DNA of 64,000 nucleotides from Pseudoalteromonas sp. T1lg23B (GCF_002964665.1 NZ_PQBZ01000034.1:744429-808428); one strand, 5' to 3'. Positions 18,805 to 28,514 are shown, counted from the first letter of the stretch. Translations and numbers: made by a program. The notes: generated by a model not told the origin, from the sequence alone.

Positions 18805-18921
18805 AGTATAGGCTCGGTGTTGAGTACAAAGAAAAATGGGATCTGAACCCTGCTTCGCGTGCAATCAAAGCAAGGCCAGATCAAACCTAATTGGGATACA
18901 CTGTAATTAGGCATTACCATT

Positions 18922-18937
18922 ATGACAACGCTGTCAT
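18922..18937. promoter_or_regulatory. Candidate NagR operator upstream of nagB
   Basis: ATGACAACGCTGTCAT is a near-perfect 16-bp inverted repeat. The same element, in reverse orientation, lies upstream of nagK at 22378. It resembles the operator I recall for the LacI-type regulator NagR in Alteromonadales; the regulator gene is not in this window. Confidence 0.75.
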
Positions 18938-19008
18938 TATTATCAGAATAAAAAGCTTTGTAAAGTAAAAGTGAAGAAAAATTCTCTATTTTTAGGTCAA
19001 AAACACGC

Positions 19009-19031
19009 AAGCCCGCATTTTATGCGGGCTT
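19009..19031 (-). terminator. Terminator after nagX
   Basis: AAGCCCGCAT and ATGCGGGCTT form a 10-bp stem with a 3-base loop, 30 bases after the nagX stop. The T tract on the minus strand is interrupted (GCGTGTTTTT). It separates nagX from the nagB promoter region. Confidence 0.75.
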
Positions 19032-19060
19032 GCTGGCATTGAAATTAATTAATTTTAAGC

Positions 19061-20194
19061 TTAAACACTGACAAAAATCTTGCGTTTATACATCCAGTGT
19101 AATACCAACAACTGCACTAATAGCAGCGTGATAACAGACAGTAATGGCTGCCATGGCGGCGCTGATGCTACCACCACCCCGCCAAACACGCTTTGACTAA
19201 TATAGCCCCAGTTAACCAATGAAGACGCGAGATAAATGATGATGGAGTTTGCGCCAATAATGATGAATGGGTACGCAAAGCGTTGTCCATTTAATACATC
19301 GACTAAAGCATAGAAAACAGCAAACAACATGGCACTCCAGCCTATCGTTACCAATACAAATGAACTGGTCCACAATTCCTTGTTTACGGGGAACTGCCAA
19401 TTCCATAGCCAACCCAGCAATACACTTAACAACCCTGCTGCAAAAAGTACTGCCACACTGCGCCATTGCCCAAAAGATTCTGCTTGAGCAATAAAGCGAC
19501 CGACAAATACACCAGCAAGCGCATTAACAATAGCTGGCAAACTGGAAAGTATCCCCTCTGGGTCAACAACACGATTTTGGTAACTAATTCCCGGCAAAAA
19601 ATATTTGTCAAACCATGCGTTCCAACTGCCCGCACCCATTGCACTCAAGTCGCCAGATACTCCGCCCGGCACCGGAATAAAACATAACAGTAGCCAATAA
19701 AACAACAAGATACCCACAGCAACTATCCCTTGAACGCGCGCGCTGGTATGCCACACTAAGAGCGCGCAAAAAAACCAAGCGATTGCAATACGCCCCAGTA
19801 CACTCGAATAGCGTATTTCGTCCAGAGCCAGAGGTATGCCAGTTCCCCAACCATGATTGTACAAAACACCTAAAAAGCACAATAACAGTAGCCTTTTCAG
19901 CGCTTTTTGATAGTAAGGTTTGCGCTGTGAGAAAGGTAGCGCATCAATACGTTTTGGCGAGAGTCCCATCGCCACGCCAGAGAGGAATATAAATAAAGGG
20001 AATATCAGATCATAAAACGTAAAACCATGCCAAGGGCTATGTACTGTATGTGCCTCGAAGAGCTTCCACCCTTGCCAACCCGTTAGCACAAAGAGCGCAG
20101 CAAAAATTGACTGCCCACCTAAAATCCAAAACATATCCATCCCTCGCAATGCATCCAATGATGCGAGGCGTTTTTTCTTTGTTGTTGTATTCAT
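19061..20194 (-). CDS. nagX: NagX: DUF5009 membrane protein of GlcNAc clusters
   Basis: A 377-residue protein with about 10 transmembrane helices. It begins with RLASLDALRGMDMFWILGGQ, the acyltransferase-like signature shared with heparan-alpha-glucosaminide N-acetyltransferases, then FTFYDLIFPLFIFLSGVAMG. Family members are found in bacterial GlcNAc/chitin clusters and were named NagX from comparative genomics; a transport or acetyl-transfer role has been suggested, but I know of no firm biochemical proof. It sits directly after nagA (62 bases, with a hairpin between) and before nagB, which supports a role with aminosugars. The ATG at 20194 follows AAAAGG. Confidence 0.85.
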   Translation of the reverse strand: MNTTTKKKRLASLDALRGMDMFWILGGQSIFAALFVLTGWQGWKLFEAHTVHSPWHGFTFYDLIFPLFIFLSGVAMGLSPKRIDALPFSQRKPYYQKALKRLLLLCFLGVLYNHGWGTGIPLALDEIRYSSVLGRIAIAWFFCALLVWHTSARVQGIVAVGILLFYWLLLCFIPVPGGVSGDLSAMGAGSWNAWFDKYFLPGISYQNRVVDPEGILSSLPAIVNALAGVFVGRFIAQAESFGQWRSVAVLFAAGLLSVLLGWLWNWQFPVNKELWTSSFVLVTIGWSAMLFAVFYALVDVLNGQRFAYPFIIIGANSIIIYLASSLVNWGYISQSVFGGVVVASAPPWQPLLSVITLLLVQLLVLHWMYKRKIFVSV

Positions 20195-20213
20195 TTGGGC
20201 CCTCTTAAAAGGA

Positions 20214-20243
20214 AAAAGCCCCGTTAAACAGCAACGGGGTTTT
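20214..20243 (-). terminator. Hairpin between nagA and nagX
   Basis: CCCCGTT and AACGGGG form a 7-bp stem; on the minus strand it is followed by CTTTTT. It could end most nagKA transcripts and lower nagX expression. Confidence 0.75.
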
Positions 20244-20256
20244 CGTTCAGGGAAAT

Positions 20257-21381
20257 CTATAATTGATGTCCAGTGATGTAGGTAGATTGTGTGAACAGTT
20301 GCTCGTCTAGTACCACAAAGTCAGCATCCGCTCCTTCAAGTAAATGCCCTTTGCTTTTAAGCCCTAAATATTGCGCTGGGTATAGTGACGCCATCCGTAA
20401 GCTCTCACCGAGCGACACGTCTAATTCATTCACGGTATTGCGCACAGCACTGCTCATGTCTAACACACTACCAGCGAGTTCACCTGTGGTAGAGTTCAAC
20501 CTAGTACCAGTTCGTATCACTTTACGACCATCGAAAAAGTCAAATTCCGTATCATCTGTGCCAACGGGTGGCATTGCATCTGTGACTAACATTATTTTGC
20601 CACGCTGCTTGGTACGAATTGCCAGCTTTGCCGAAGTACTATGCACATGATGGCCATCAACAATCAGTCCACACCAGCTATTGTCATCCCACAGAGCGGC
20701 ACCCACAACCCCAGGCTCCCGAGACGTAAACGCAGACATAGCATTGAATAAATGTGTAAAACCGTCAGCACCCACTCGCAGTGCGGCCATTGTCGTATCA
20801 AAGTCAGCATTTGAATGGCCAATGCTGACCTTAACACCGAGTGCTACCAAACGCCTGATATCTTCCAATGGCACAGTCTCTGGTGCTAAGGTGACCATTT
20901 TTATGCCTAAGTCTTGGCGAGCATAGATAGCAAACTCTTCCTCTGAAATTGGCCTGATAAATTGTTCGCTATGGGTCCCCTTTTTAGGGTGAGATAAATG
21001 GGGCCCTTCGAAGTGGATCCCAACAATACCTTTTTGCTTGTTCTCCACAGCTTGGGCTGTCGCATCTGCCGCTTCTTTCATCACTTCAATTTTGTCCGTG
21101 ATCAACGTTGGCATCAAAGCTGTAGAGCCAAATTGACCGTGCGCTAGTACCATTTTCTCTAAACATTCAGTCGAGCGCTGAGCGTTAAAAAATGCCCCAC
21201 CGCCGCCATTAACCTGAACATCAATGAATCCTGGCACCACTAGCCCTGATAGCGTTACAATTGCGTCATTATGAGCGTCAACATCAAAGCTTATTTTCCC
21301 GCTTTTTACTGTAAAACAAACATTTTCTTTAAAATCAAAACCATCAAATAGCTTATTTGCTCGATATACATGTGTCGTCAT
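20257..21381 (-). CDS. nagA: N-acetylglucosamine-6-phosphate deacetylase
   Basis: A metal-dependent amidohydrolase removing acetate from GlcNAc-6-P. Of 374 residues, the visible hallmarks are VVPGFIDVQVNGGGGAFFN (about 49-67), GIHFEGPHLSHPKKGTH with the metal-binding Glu, KVSIGHSNADFDTT, GFTHLFNAMSAF, the substrate His in IVDGHHVH, and the catalytic Asp in MLVTDAMPPVGTDD. The ATG shares one base with the nagK stop (TAATG), so the two are coupled. The product feeds NagB. Confidence 0.95.
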   Translation of the reverse strand: MTTHVYRANKLFDGFDFKENVCFTVKSGKISFDVDAHNDAIVTLSGLVVPGFIDVQVNGGGGAFFNAQRSTECLEKMVLAHGQFGSTALMPTLITDKIEVMKEAADATAQAVENKQKGIVGIHFEGPHLSHPKKGTHSEQFIRPISEEEFAIYARQDLGIKMVTLAPETVPLEDIRRLVALGVKVSIGHSNADFDTTMAALRVGADGFTHLFNAMSAFTSREPGVVGAALWDDNSWCGLIVDGHHVHSTSAKLAIRTKQRGKIMLVTDAMPPVGTDDTEFDFFDGRKVIRTGTRLNSTTGELAGSVLDMSSAVRNTVNELDVSLGESLRMASLYPAQYLGLKSKGHLLEGADADFVVLDEQLFTQSTYITGHQL

Positions 21382-22292
21382 TAATTAACCTTTTCCAAAT
21401 TCTGCTCTACATTCTGAATCGCAAAATAAATCGCGCCCATCTCTGGTGGCTGCTTAGGAAGCTCAACGATCGTGGCTACATCAGGGTCTAACCATTTATT
21501 TAGTGGCTCTGCCAACCCGCCAATCATGGATAAACGAGGCGGTTTATTTTCCAATAAGCGCTTAGCAAGACGACTAATATAGTCCGCACCTTGTGTAACA
21601 ATGGATAGCGCAACTTCATCTTCTTGCTCTGCGGCACTAAATACGAAACGAGCCAATTTGGCGTATCCGGCTGACGGTTGCCCAGCCATTTGTTCGGCAA
21701 TCCCCATTGCTGTGAGTGTATTAAAGTGAGACTTGAGCATATCACTCATTGTGGTCGTTTTACCTAGTCCATCCAGATCCAGTAAAACCGCTTTAATGGC
21801 TTCTAAACCCATCCAAGCACCACTGCCAATATCTCCTTGCGCAAAGCCATGACCGCCATAATTAACAGAACGCCCACGAACGATAGAAAATCCACATGAG
21901 CCCGTTCCTGTGATAATCACAGCACCATCTTGTCCTTCATGCGCGCCAATACATGCCGTGTGTAAGTCGGTCGTTAAAAACATCTGTTGGAAAGGATGAT
22001 CCCACTGCATAATTTTGTCATATAAAGCAGGTAAATTAACGCCAGCGAGGCCCATTCCAGCGTTGAGTTCATGAACTTGCTCTACTCGTAAGCCTGCATC
22101 TTGTAAGGCTAGCTGTGTAGAAACCATGATTGACTCTAACGTACGTTCAAGACCATGAAGTGGATTTGCCGGACCTCCTAGCCCAGTGCCTAGCACACCG
22201 TGTTGCTTTGAGTAGATAGTAGCGCGGCATTTGGTTCCTCCGCCGTCTATACCTATATATAACTGGTCTTGTTGCACCTGTTTAGCCATCAT
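21381..22292 (-). CDS. nagK: N-acetylglucosamine kinase, BadF/BadG type
   Basis: Phosphorylates GlcNAc to GlcNAc-6-P, the entry step of this pathway when sugar is imported without a PTS. Of 303 residues, the phosphate-1 loop is YIGIDGGGTKCRATIYS, followed by GLGGPANPLHGLERT, the GTGSCGFSIVRGRSVNYGGHG region and GDIGSGAWMGLEAIKA, typical of the BadF/BadG/BcrA ATPase family used by marine gammaproteobacteria instead of ROK-type NagK. I set the start at ATG 22292 because AGAGGT lies 8 bases upstream; the longer frame (to 22376) would run into the operator. It is the first gene of nagK-nagA-nagX. Confidence 0.88.
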   Translation of the reverse strand: MMAKQVQQDQLYIGIDGGGTKCRATIYSKQHGVLGTGLGGPANPLHGLERTLESIMVSTQLALQDAGLRVEQVHELNAGMGLAGVNLPALYDKIMQWDHPFQQMFLTTDLHTACIGAHEGQDGAVIITGTGSCGFSIVRGRSVNYGGHGFAQGDIGSGAWMGLEAIKAVLLDLDGLGKTTTMSDMLKSHFNTLTAMGIAEQMAGQPSAGYAKLARFVFSAAEQEDEVALSIVTQGADYISRLAKRLLENKPPRLSMIGGLAEPLNKWLDPDVATIVELPKQPPEMGAIYFAIQNVEQNLEKVN

Positions 22293-22377
22293 GTAGCGAC
22301 CTCTATCGATTGGAGTTGGCTCAATTTTATAATTATTGCTGAGCATTGAGTCGTGTTGAATTAATGTTACACACAAA

Positions 22378-22393
22378 ATGACAGCGTTGTCAT
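22378..22393. promoter_or_regulatory. Candidate NagR operator upstream of nagK
   Basis: ATGACAGCGTTGTCAT, the reverse complement of the 16-mer upstream of nagB, lies 86 bases before the nagK start. Two identical sites in front of two transcription units of one pathway strongly suggest shared repression. Confidence 0.78.
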
Positions 22394-22535
22394 TATTTTT
22401 TTGCCGAATTTGTTCGACAATGAAAAATTCTAATATTGCACAGAATCATCAGGTTGTCAGCGTAAATTTGATAAGTATATTGATTTTATAGGAATAAAGT
22501 TCGCGAGTGAGACTTGTTAACTTGTTGAATTTCAT

Positions 22536-22562
22536 AAAAAAGAGCGGCTTAGCCGCTCTCTT
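22536..22562 (-). terminator. Terminator of the oxygenase gene
   Basis: AGAGCGGCT and AGCCGCTCT form a perfect 9-bp stem, followed on the minus strand by TTTTTT. It begins right at the stop codon of the oxygenase gene. Confidence 0.85.
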
Positions 22563-23405
22563 TTATTTAACGCCGAGTTCAGCTAGCCTTTCCTGAAGGT
22601 AGCTATCCGCTGTATATCTTTCAGATAACACAACATCCGGACGAGGATGTAAAAACAGTGGTAAAGAGATACGAGACTTGGTTGAGGCTTTCCCTGTTGG
22701 GTTAATTACTCTGTGAATCGTAGACGGGAAATAGCCACCAGACGCCTCTTGCAACATATCACCGATATTAATGATTAAAGAACCAAAATCACAAGGCACA
22801 TCAAGCCAACCACCCTCTTTGGTTTGCACCTGTAAACCTGGCTCATTTGCTGCCGGTAATACCGTTAATAAGTTAATATCGCCATGCGCAGCTGCACGAA
22901 TTGCACCAGGCTCTTCATCACCTGTCATTGGTGGGTAATGTAAAATACGCAGCAAAGTTTGTTCAGAATTTGCAATCATATCTTTAAGATCAATTGAAAA
23001 CTTCGCGCGCACATCCTCTGGTGCTTGCTCTTGCACCCAGCTCAATAACTCTGCAGCAAATTCATTCGCTAATCGGTAATATTCTCTAACCTCTGCTTCT
23101 AATTGCGCAGGTACACGGCCTTTAGGGTACACATGAAAGTACTCTTTGATATCTTTTACCGTAAAGCCTTTTGCAACCTCAGATACATCCGGCGGAAAAT
23201 AGCCATCTTGAGTTTGTTTATCGTACAAAAACTCATGCTTTTGTTCTGAGTTAAAAAACTCTTGCCAGTTTTTGTAGATAGACTCAACTAATTGCTGAGG
23301 GATTGGATGGTTTTTCAACACACCAAAGCCTGTATTGCGTAAAGACTCGACAAATTGTGCTGCGGCATCTGGCGCACGATAATCGACCGTAGGTAATTGT
23401 TGCAT
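22563..23405 (-). CDS. Isopenicillin N synthase-like 2-oxoglutarate/Fe(II) oxygenase
   Basis: A 280-residue double-stranded beta-helix oxygenase. The N-terminal DIOX_N-like part contains FVESLRNTGFGVLKNHPIP; the catalytic part has the iron ligands HGD in IRAAAHGDINLLTVLPA (about 170-186) and the distal His in FPSTIHRVINPTG, with the 2-oxoglutarate-binding Arg in STKSRISLPLFLHPRPD. Such proteins hydroxylate or desaturate diverse small molecules; the substrate here is unknown and no biosynthetic partner genes are adjacent. It is a single-gene unit with its own terminator. Confidence 0.85.
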   Translation of the reverse strand: MQQLPTVDYRAPDAAAQFVESLRNTGFGVLKNHPIPQQLVESIYKNWQEFFNSEQKHEFLYDKQTQDGYFPPDVSEVAKGFTVKDIKEYFHVYPKGRVPAQLEAEVREYYRLANEFAAELLSWVQEQAPEDVRAKFSIDLKDMIANSEQTLLRILHYPPMTGDEEPGAIRAAAHGDINLLTVLPAANEPGLQVQTKEGGWLDVPCDFGSLIINIGDMLQEASGGYFPSTIHRVINPTGKASTKSRISLPLFLHPRPDVVLSERYTADSYLQERLAELGVK

Positions 23406-23691
23406 AATGATTCCACTTGATTATTGCATGAGTTCACTGGTAATAAGGCAATCGGTATCTAAACCCGCCTATCTTAGTGTTAGCCCTCTGTAGATAACTG
23501 GCGAGCATAGATAAATAAGCATCCACAGATAAGGACTTTTGTCCTCATCCTTTGCGTGTTGTCGCCTATTTTGAGCCAGATCAAATTTCTCTAGGGCGTC
23601 AGCACCCAAACTGCCTACTCTAAGTGCGCATTAACTATAGCAGTCAATGCGAACTATAGATGACAGTAGGCGCTGAAAACTAAATGGCAAC

Positions 23692-24486
23692 TTATTTACA
23701 CTGCGGTTTTCGCCCAGATTGCCAGGCCTGTTGCTTAAGCTCACGTGCTTTATTCATACCTTTTTGTAGGTTTGCGATCCGACTTTGTGGCGCTGGGTGT
23801 GTTGACATAAACTCTGGAGGACGCTCGCTAGATGCCGCCTCCATATTTTGCCACAAAGCCACCGACCCTTCTGGGTCAAAGCCAGCTTTGGCCATCAGAT
23901 CCAATCCGATGACGTCCGCTTCACTTTCGTGTGAGCGGCTAAAAGGTAATGCCACGCCAAATTGTGCCCCTAGACCCAACCCTTGCATAATCGCATCACG
24001 ATATTGAACATCGCCCATCTGCAATGCAACATTGCTCGCCTGCAAGCCAAACTGGAGTAAACTGTTTTGCGATACCCGCTCGTTTGCGTGTTGCGCTATT
24101 ACGTGACCCACTTCATGTCCCATTACCGCAGCAAGTTGATGCTGGTTTTTTGCAACGTCCAATAACCCTGTATGTACGCCTATTTTTCCACCTGGCAGAG
24201 CAAAGGCGTTGGCACTGGGTTCTTTGAATACCACCACTTCCCACTGCTGATTGGCATATTCTGAAGGCAATTGCTCAATGAGATGATCGGCAATACATTT
24301 CACATAAGCGTTAGTTGCCTTGTTTGCTTCAATTGGTTGCTGCTCTTTCATTTGTGCAAAGCTGGCAACGCCCATCTCATTCATTTTTTGATCTGAATAT
24401 AGCGTGATCTGTGTGCGCCCAGTTGGAGAGGTTTTACACCCTGTAATGGCTAACGTAATAGCCAAGGCAGTAAGTAGTTTCTTCAT
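23692..24486 (-). CDS. M48-family metallopeptidase lipoprotein
   Basis: A 264-residue protein with a lipoprotein signal (MKKLLTALAITLAITGC, acylated Cys17), then an M48 peptidase domain with the zinc motif HEVGH in VMGHEVGHVIAQHANERV (about 120-137) and the third ligand in SRSHESEADVIGLDLMAKAG. The C-terminus has MSTHPAPQSRIANL, usual for the family. It resembles the LoiP/YcaL group of periplasmic quality-control proteases anchored at the outer membrane. About 285 bases without a gene lie between it and the oxygenase start. Confidence 0.9.
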   Translation of the reverse strand: MKKLLTALAITLAITGCKTSPTGRTQITLYSDQKMNEMGVASFAQMKEQQPIEANKATNAYVKCIADHLIEQLPSEYANQQWEVVVFKEPSANAFALPGGKIGVHTGLLDVAKNQHQLAAVMGHEVGHVIAQHANERVSQNSLLQFGLQASNVALQMGDVQYRDAIMQGLGLGAQFGVALPFSRSHESEADVIGLDLMAKAGFDPEGSVALWQNMEAASSERPPEFMSTHPAPQSRIANLQKGMNKARELKQQAWQSGRKPQCK

Positions 24487-24663
24487 GCAGTTAATTCCCG
24501 TAACATTAAGTTTGCTGCTAGTTTAAAACATCTGACTTGCTACTCAAGTGCCCTGAGGGCGAAAGTAAAGTCTTAACTCAAATTATTGCACCCTGACTCA
24601 TAATTTATCCTGAACGCGTCTAAATTTGTTAGAATTGGCACAAATCAATCATTTTGGACTCTT

Positions 24664-25854
24664 GTGCAGCACGCTCATCCTCTCGGTCGGTTATTTTTAC
24701 CACTATTAGCCAGTATAGTGGCCCTAACACCGCTTGCAATAGACCTATACCTTCCAGCAATGGTTGCTATCGCCGAGCAACTCAACACTTCTTTGGAAAA
24801 AGTTCAGGTATCTTTAAGTAGCTACTTGGCGGGCTATGCGCTAGGTATGTTAGTTTTTGGTCCTTTAGCTGACAGATTTTCGCGTACCCTCTTAGCCCGT
24901 TTTGGGCTGTTTGGATTTGCTATCAGTTCAGCCCTACTGGCAATGAGTACCAACATCGAGACATTCAATCTGCTAAGGGTTGCACAAGCTTTTACTGGCG
25001 CAGCAGCCAGCGTGGTCGTCCCTGGAATTATTCGACACTTCTATCAACAAGATACTGCTAAAGGCATGTCTTATGTTTCTATGATTATGATGCTGGCTCC
25101 GTTGTTAGCCCCAAGTATCGGCGCTGCGCTTATGCTAGTATGGCATTGGAGTGCAATATTTTGGTGTTTAACCTTATATGCCATCGTGGTGTTTGTTTTT
25201 ATTACATTCGCCAACATTGATGTACCAAGGTTTAGCGATGATAAAGTTTCCGCTCACTTCTTCTTTAAAAACTATCAACAGGTATTGTCTAACAAGCTAT
25301 GTCGTATGGATTTACTCACCTCCATGGCAGCATCCTTTGCATTTTTCTGCTTCCTAACATCCGTTCCTTTTGTTTACCTTGACTACTTCAATGTCTCAGA
25401 ACAACTGTTTGGGGTGCTATTTGCACTCAATGTAATGGCATTAATGTTTGGCAATTTCCTCAATACACGGCTGGTGCCAAAACTAGGCTCCAGACGTTTA
25501 CTTTATATTGGGCTTATCATTGGCATGATAGCAGGCACAACCTTGGTATTCGAAAGCACCTTACAAGTCAACGTATGGATCTTTGCCAGCACCATTGCAC
25601 CACTCATGATGAGCTTGGGAATTATCGCCAGTAATGCCGATGCTTTAATCTTAATCGCTTTTGAAAAACATACCGGTACCGCCACTGCGGTGATTGGTAC
25701 TTTACGTTTTGGCAGTGGCGCCTTTGTGGGCCCGATCTTAGCCTTTATTAAACCCAGTACCGCATTACCTTTTGCCTGTTTAATGTTAAGCGCGGTGGTA
25801 TTGTGTTGTAGCTATCAACTTTTACAAAAGTCGGGCATAAAAAAAGCCGAGTAA
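24664..25854 (+). CDS. MFS drug-resistance transporter, Bcr/CflA type
   Basis: A 396-residue, 12-helix major-facilitator exporter. It has the DHA1 signatures VALTPLAIDLYLPAMVAIA in helix 1, the motif A loop FGPLADRFSRTLLARFG (about 72-88) and the drug-exporter motif C-like region MLAPLLAPSIGAALM in helix 5. Bcr/CflA members export bicyclomycin, chloramphenicol, sulfonamides or peptides; the substrate cannot be predicted. The start is GTG 24664. The stop codon lies inside the terminator stem shared with grpE. Confidence 0.88.
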   Translation: MQHAHPLGRLFLPLLASIVALTPLAIDLYLPAMVAIAEQLNTSLEKVQVSLSSYLAGYALGMLVFGPLADRFSRTLLARFGLFGFAISSALLAMSTNIETFNLLRVAQAFTGAAASVVVPGIIRHFYQQDTAKGMSYVSMIMMLAPLLAPSIGAALMLVWHWSAIFWCLTLYAIVVFVFITFANIDVPRFSDDKVSAHFFFKNYQQVLSNKLCRMDLLTSMAASFAFFCFLTSVPFVYLDYFNVSEQLFGVLFALNVMALMFGNFLNTRLVPKLGSRRLLYIGLIIGMIAGTTLVFESTLQVNVWIFASTIAPLMMSLGIIASNADALILIAFEKHTGTATAVIGTLRFGSGAFVGPILAFIKPSTALPFACLMLSAVVLCCSYQLLQKSGIKKAE

Positions 25855-25867
25855 CTCGGCTTTTTTT
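25839..25867. terminator. Bidirectional terminator overlapping the exporter stop codon
   Basis: AAAAAAAGCCGAGT, AACTCGGCTTTTTTT: the TAA stop sits in the loop. It lies between convergent genes and has A and T tracts on both sides. Confidence 0.9.
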
Positions 25868-25884
25868 ATGTTTCCAAGGAAAAC

Positions 25885-26478
25885 TTATTCGGCTTCTTTA
25901 GAAACCATAACCATTGCAGGACGTAGTAAACGACCGTTTAGGGTATAACCTTTTTGCATTACCGCAAGCACAGTATTTGGTGATACATCGTTGCTTGGCT
26001 GAATAGACATAGCTTGGTGCAACTCTGGGTTAAATGCTTCACCTTGTGGGTTTACAGTTTCAACACCAAACTTCGCTACTGCGTCAGAGAAGCTTTTCAG
26101 GGTCATATCGATACCTTCGAGCACAGGCTTTAAGGTCTCGTTTTCTCTATCAGAGAACTCAATAGCGCGCTCTAAGTTATCAATCACAGGTAAGAGCTCG
26201 TTCGCGAACTTTTCGAGTGCAAACTTATGCGCTTTTTCAACATCCTGAGCCGCTCTGCGGCGCATATTCTCAACATCAGCAGCGGCACGTACCACACTGT
26301 CTTGTTGATCTGCGATAGTCTGCTTCGCAGCTTCTAGCTCAGCATACAAACCCGCAATTTCTTCTTCTGGACTTAGCTCAACTTGTGCTTCGTCTTGTAC
26401 TTTTGTTTCTTCTTGCGCTTGAGCTGTTTGCTCAGCTGCTTCTTGTTCATGTTCAGGGGCATTGGTTTGCTCAGACAT
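25885..26478 (-). CDS. grpE: GrpE nucleotide exchange factor
   Basis: Releases ADP from DnaK in the heat-shock chaperone cycle. The 197-residue protein has an acidic Glu/Gln-rich N-terminus, a long coiled coil (about 40-100, [20 protein letters not shown]), and the C-terminal beta domain with [39 protein letters not shown] 26478 is preceded by GGAGAAA, so the in-frame TTG 15 bases upstream is rejected. A sigma-32 promoter lies 38 bases upstream. dnaK and dnaJ are not adjacent. Confidence 0.96.
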   Translation of the reverse strand: MSEQTNAPEHEQEAAEQTAQAQEETKVQDEAQVELSPEEEIAGLYAELEAAKQTIADQQDSVVRAAADVENMRRRAAQDVEKAHKFALEKFANELLPVIDNLERAIEFSDRENETLKPVLEGIDMTLKSFSDAVAKFGVETVNPQGEAFNPELHQAMSIQPSNDVSPNTVLAVMQKGYTLNGRLLRPAMVMVSKEAE

Positions 26479-26515
26479 GTAAGATTTCTCCAATTCTTTA
26501 CAACTGTGGCTAATT

Positions 26516-26541
26516 ATGGGGATTGAATTTTGAGATTCAAG
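26516..26541 (-). promoter_or_regulatory. Sigma-32 heat-shock promoter of grpE
   Basis: On the minus strand CTTGAA (26541-26536) is followed after 14 bases by CCCCAT (26521-26516), a textbook RpoH promoter. The TGA stop of the hrcA-like gene lies within the -35 element. Confidence 0.88.
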
Positions 26542-27481
26542 CCCCTAATGGCGTGATTTGGGAAAATTGTGTAATGATTGCCTCTATCGGTGCATTAGAT
26601 GGGCAAATTACACAAAATCTACTCTGATATTCGCCTTTGTTAAAATAGGGAACACTCAAAACAATCGACCGTTTAACATTAAGGGTGCTCAACTCCTCCC
26701 CCAACACCACCGACAAACCGTTTTTAAACGCAAGTTTATCCTCAACCTGATGTAAAAACGACACACCAATATTGAGCTCAGTTTCTATATCTAGGCCTTG
26801 ATATAAATACCTCTCTCCCACAACAATACTGTTATCAGTGCCCAGTTGGTGATGAAGTTCCCTTGTCCATTGGGCCAATTGTTCACGACAATTTTCAGGA
26901 GCACTGTGCGCCATAGCACGCATGCGATGTAATCCCTCTATTAAGGTCTGCTGACTAAATACCGTGTTCATCCATGCTGCAAACAGATATCTATGCTGGT
27001 CGCTATCGTCACTGGGTTTATTGATACAAATGTTTTGTGATTGACCTGCTCGGTCAATGAGCAACACCAGCCAAGTGCTACTATCGAAAGCTAACACTTC
27101 AACTCGAAATACTAACTGTGAACTTGCTTGTGGCAAACCAACACAACAACAAACATTGAATTTTTGACTCAAGCTGTGTGCAAATTCTACCAATTGATTT
27201 TGTTCTGGCTGCCAGTAATTTGCTATTTGTGGGAGTGCGAAATACTCATCCAGCCAATATTTCAAGCCAGAATCTGTGGGCACTCTCCCTGCCGATGTAT
27301 GAGGTGAATATAATAAACCCTCTTTCTCTAATCTGGCCATTGCATTGCGAACGGTGGCAGAACAAACTGCCATGCCTTTTTGCTTCGCTATTTTACTTGA
27401 AGCAACAGGATGCCCTTCGCCGTTGCAGTATAGGCTCATCACGGCAGAAAAGATTTGTTGGTCGCGTGCTGTTAATTTCAT
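26537..27481 (-). CDS. hrcA: HrcA-like heat-inducible transcription repressor
   Basis: A 314-residue protein. The N-terminal winged helix is clearly HrcA-type: [20 protein letters not shown], then [20 protein letters not shown] and [20 protein letters not shown]. The rest is more diverged than usual but has the GAF-like regulatory layout and a final [19 protein letters not shown] resembling the family's end. HrcA normally binds CIRCE elements in front of groESL or dnaK-grpE; I see no CIRCE (TTAGCACTC-N9-GAGTGCTAA) near here. It directly precedes grpE and is divergent from nadK. Target genes are unknown; a diverged operator is possible. Confidence 0.78.
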   Translation of the reverse strand: MKLTARDQQIFSAVMSLYCNGEGHPVASSKIAKQKGMAVCSATVRNAMARLEKEGLLYSPHTSAGRVPTDSGLKYWLDEYFALPQIANYWQPEQNQLVEFAHSLSQKFNVCCCVGLPQASSQLVFRVEVLAFDSSTWLVLLIDRAGQSQNICINKPSDDSDQHRYLFAAWMNTVFSQQTLIEGLHRMRAMAHSAPENCREQLAQWTRELHHQLGTDNSIVVGERYLYQGLDIETELNIGVSFLHQVEDKLAFKNGLSVVLGEELSTLNVKRSIVLSVPYFNKGEYQSRFCVICPSNAPIEAIITQFSQITPLGA

Positions 27482-27567
27482 ATTATTTATGTAGTGACAT
27501 CATTTGCCAGTTTCAAGTCATAACTTTTTAAGTTAGTCTTGCGCTATTATTATCAAGGACATTCAAC

Positions 27568-28452
27568 ATGACGACTCCCTTCAAAACCATTGGTTTAATT
27601 GGTAAGCCGAGTCATGAAGGCGCGGCGTTGACCTTACAACGCTTATACACCTTTTTGCAAGCACTTGGTTACACCGTGTTGGTTGAAGCGCGCGTAGGAG
27701 CGCAAATATCTAACATAGATAACAATTCGCTCACAGAACTCGTTGAGTTAGGTAACCAATGTGACTTAGCCATTGTCGTTGGCGGTGATGGAAACATGCT
27801 CGGTGCAGCTCGCGTGTTGGCGCGCTTTGATGTGGCCGTTATCGGCGTTAACAGAGGCAACCTTGGCTTTTTAACGGATTTAAATCCAGATGGATTCGAG
27901 GCAAGTCTTGAAGAAGTATTGCGTGGCGAGTTTATTTCCGAGTCACGGTTTTTGTTAGAAGTTGAAGTGTATCGTCACGCCGAACTGAAAAGCGCTAATC
28001 TTGCGGTAAATGAAGCTGTTTTGCACGCGGATAAAGTAGCGCACATGATAGAGTTTGAAGCCTTTATAAATGGCGAATTTGTGTTCTCACAACGCTCTGA
28101 CGGCCTCATCGTTTCTACTCCTACCGGATCAACCGCCTACTCTTTATCCGGTGGCGGGCCTATTCTAACGCCTCAGCTCAATGCGATGGCATTGGTGCCC
28201 ATGTTTCCGCACACACTTTCTAGCCGCCCCTTGGTCGTCGATGCTAACAATGAAATTCGGCTTAAGCTCAGCCTTGAAAATACCGATAGCTTGCAAGTTA
28301 GCTGCGATAGCCATGTGGTGCTTGCCGTACTTCCTGGTGACGAAGTGGTGATAAAAAAAGCAGATAAATCACTGCGTTTGATCCACCCAAAATCTTACTC
28401 GTACTACAACGTACTTAGGCAAAAATTAAATTGGGGTAGCAGGCTTTACTAA
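27568..28452 (+). CDS. nadK: NAD kinase
   Basis: Makes NADP+ from NAD+ and ATP (or polyphosphate). The 294-residue protein has the GGDGN motif in [19 protein letters not shown] (about 71-89), [28 protein letters not shown] and [16 protein letters not shown], all family landmarks. AAGGA lies 7-11 bases upstream of the ATG. It is divergent from the hrcA-like gene and followed after 62 bases by the membrane-anchored unknown. Confidence 0.97.
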   Translation: MTTPFKTIGLIGKPSHEGAALTLQRLYTFLQALGYTVLVEARVGAQISNIDNNSLTELVELGNQCDLAIVVGGDGNMLGAARVLARFDVAVIGVNRGNLGFLTDLNPDGFEASLEEVLRGEFISESRFLLEVEVYRHAELKSANLAVNEAVLHADKVAHMIEFEAFINGEFVFSQRSDGLIVSTPTGSTAYSLSGGGPILTPQLNAMALVPMFPHTLSSRPLVVDANNEIRLKLSLENTDSLQVSCDSHVVLAVLPGDEVVIKKADKSLRLIHPKSYSYYNVLRQKLNWGSRLY

Positions 28453-28514
28453 TACCTGTATGATACCGCAAAATACATAGAAATATTTTTCTAATTTAGG
28501 AAAGTTGACCCAAC

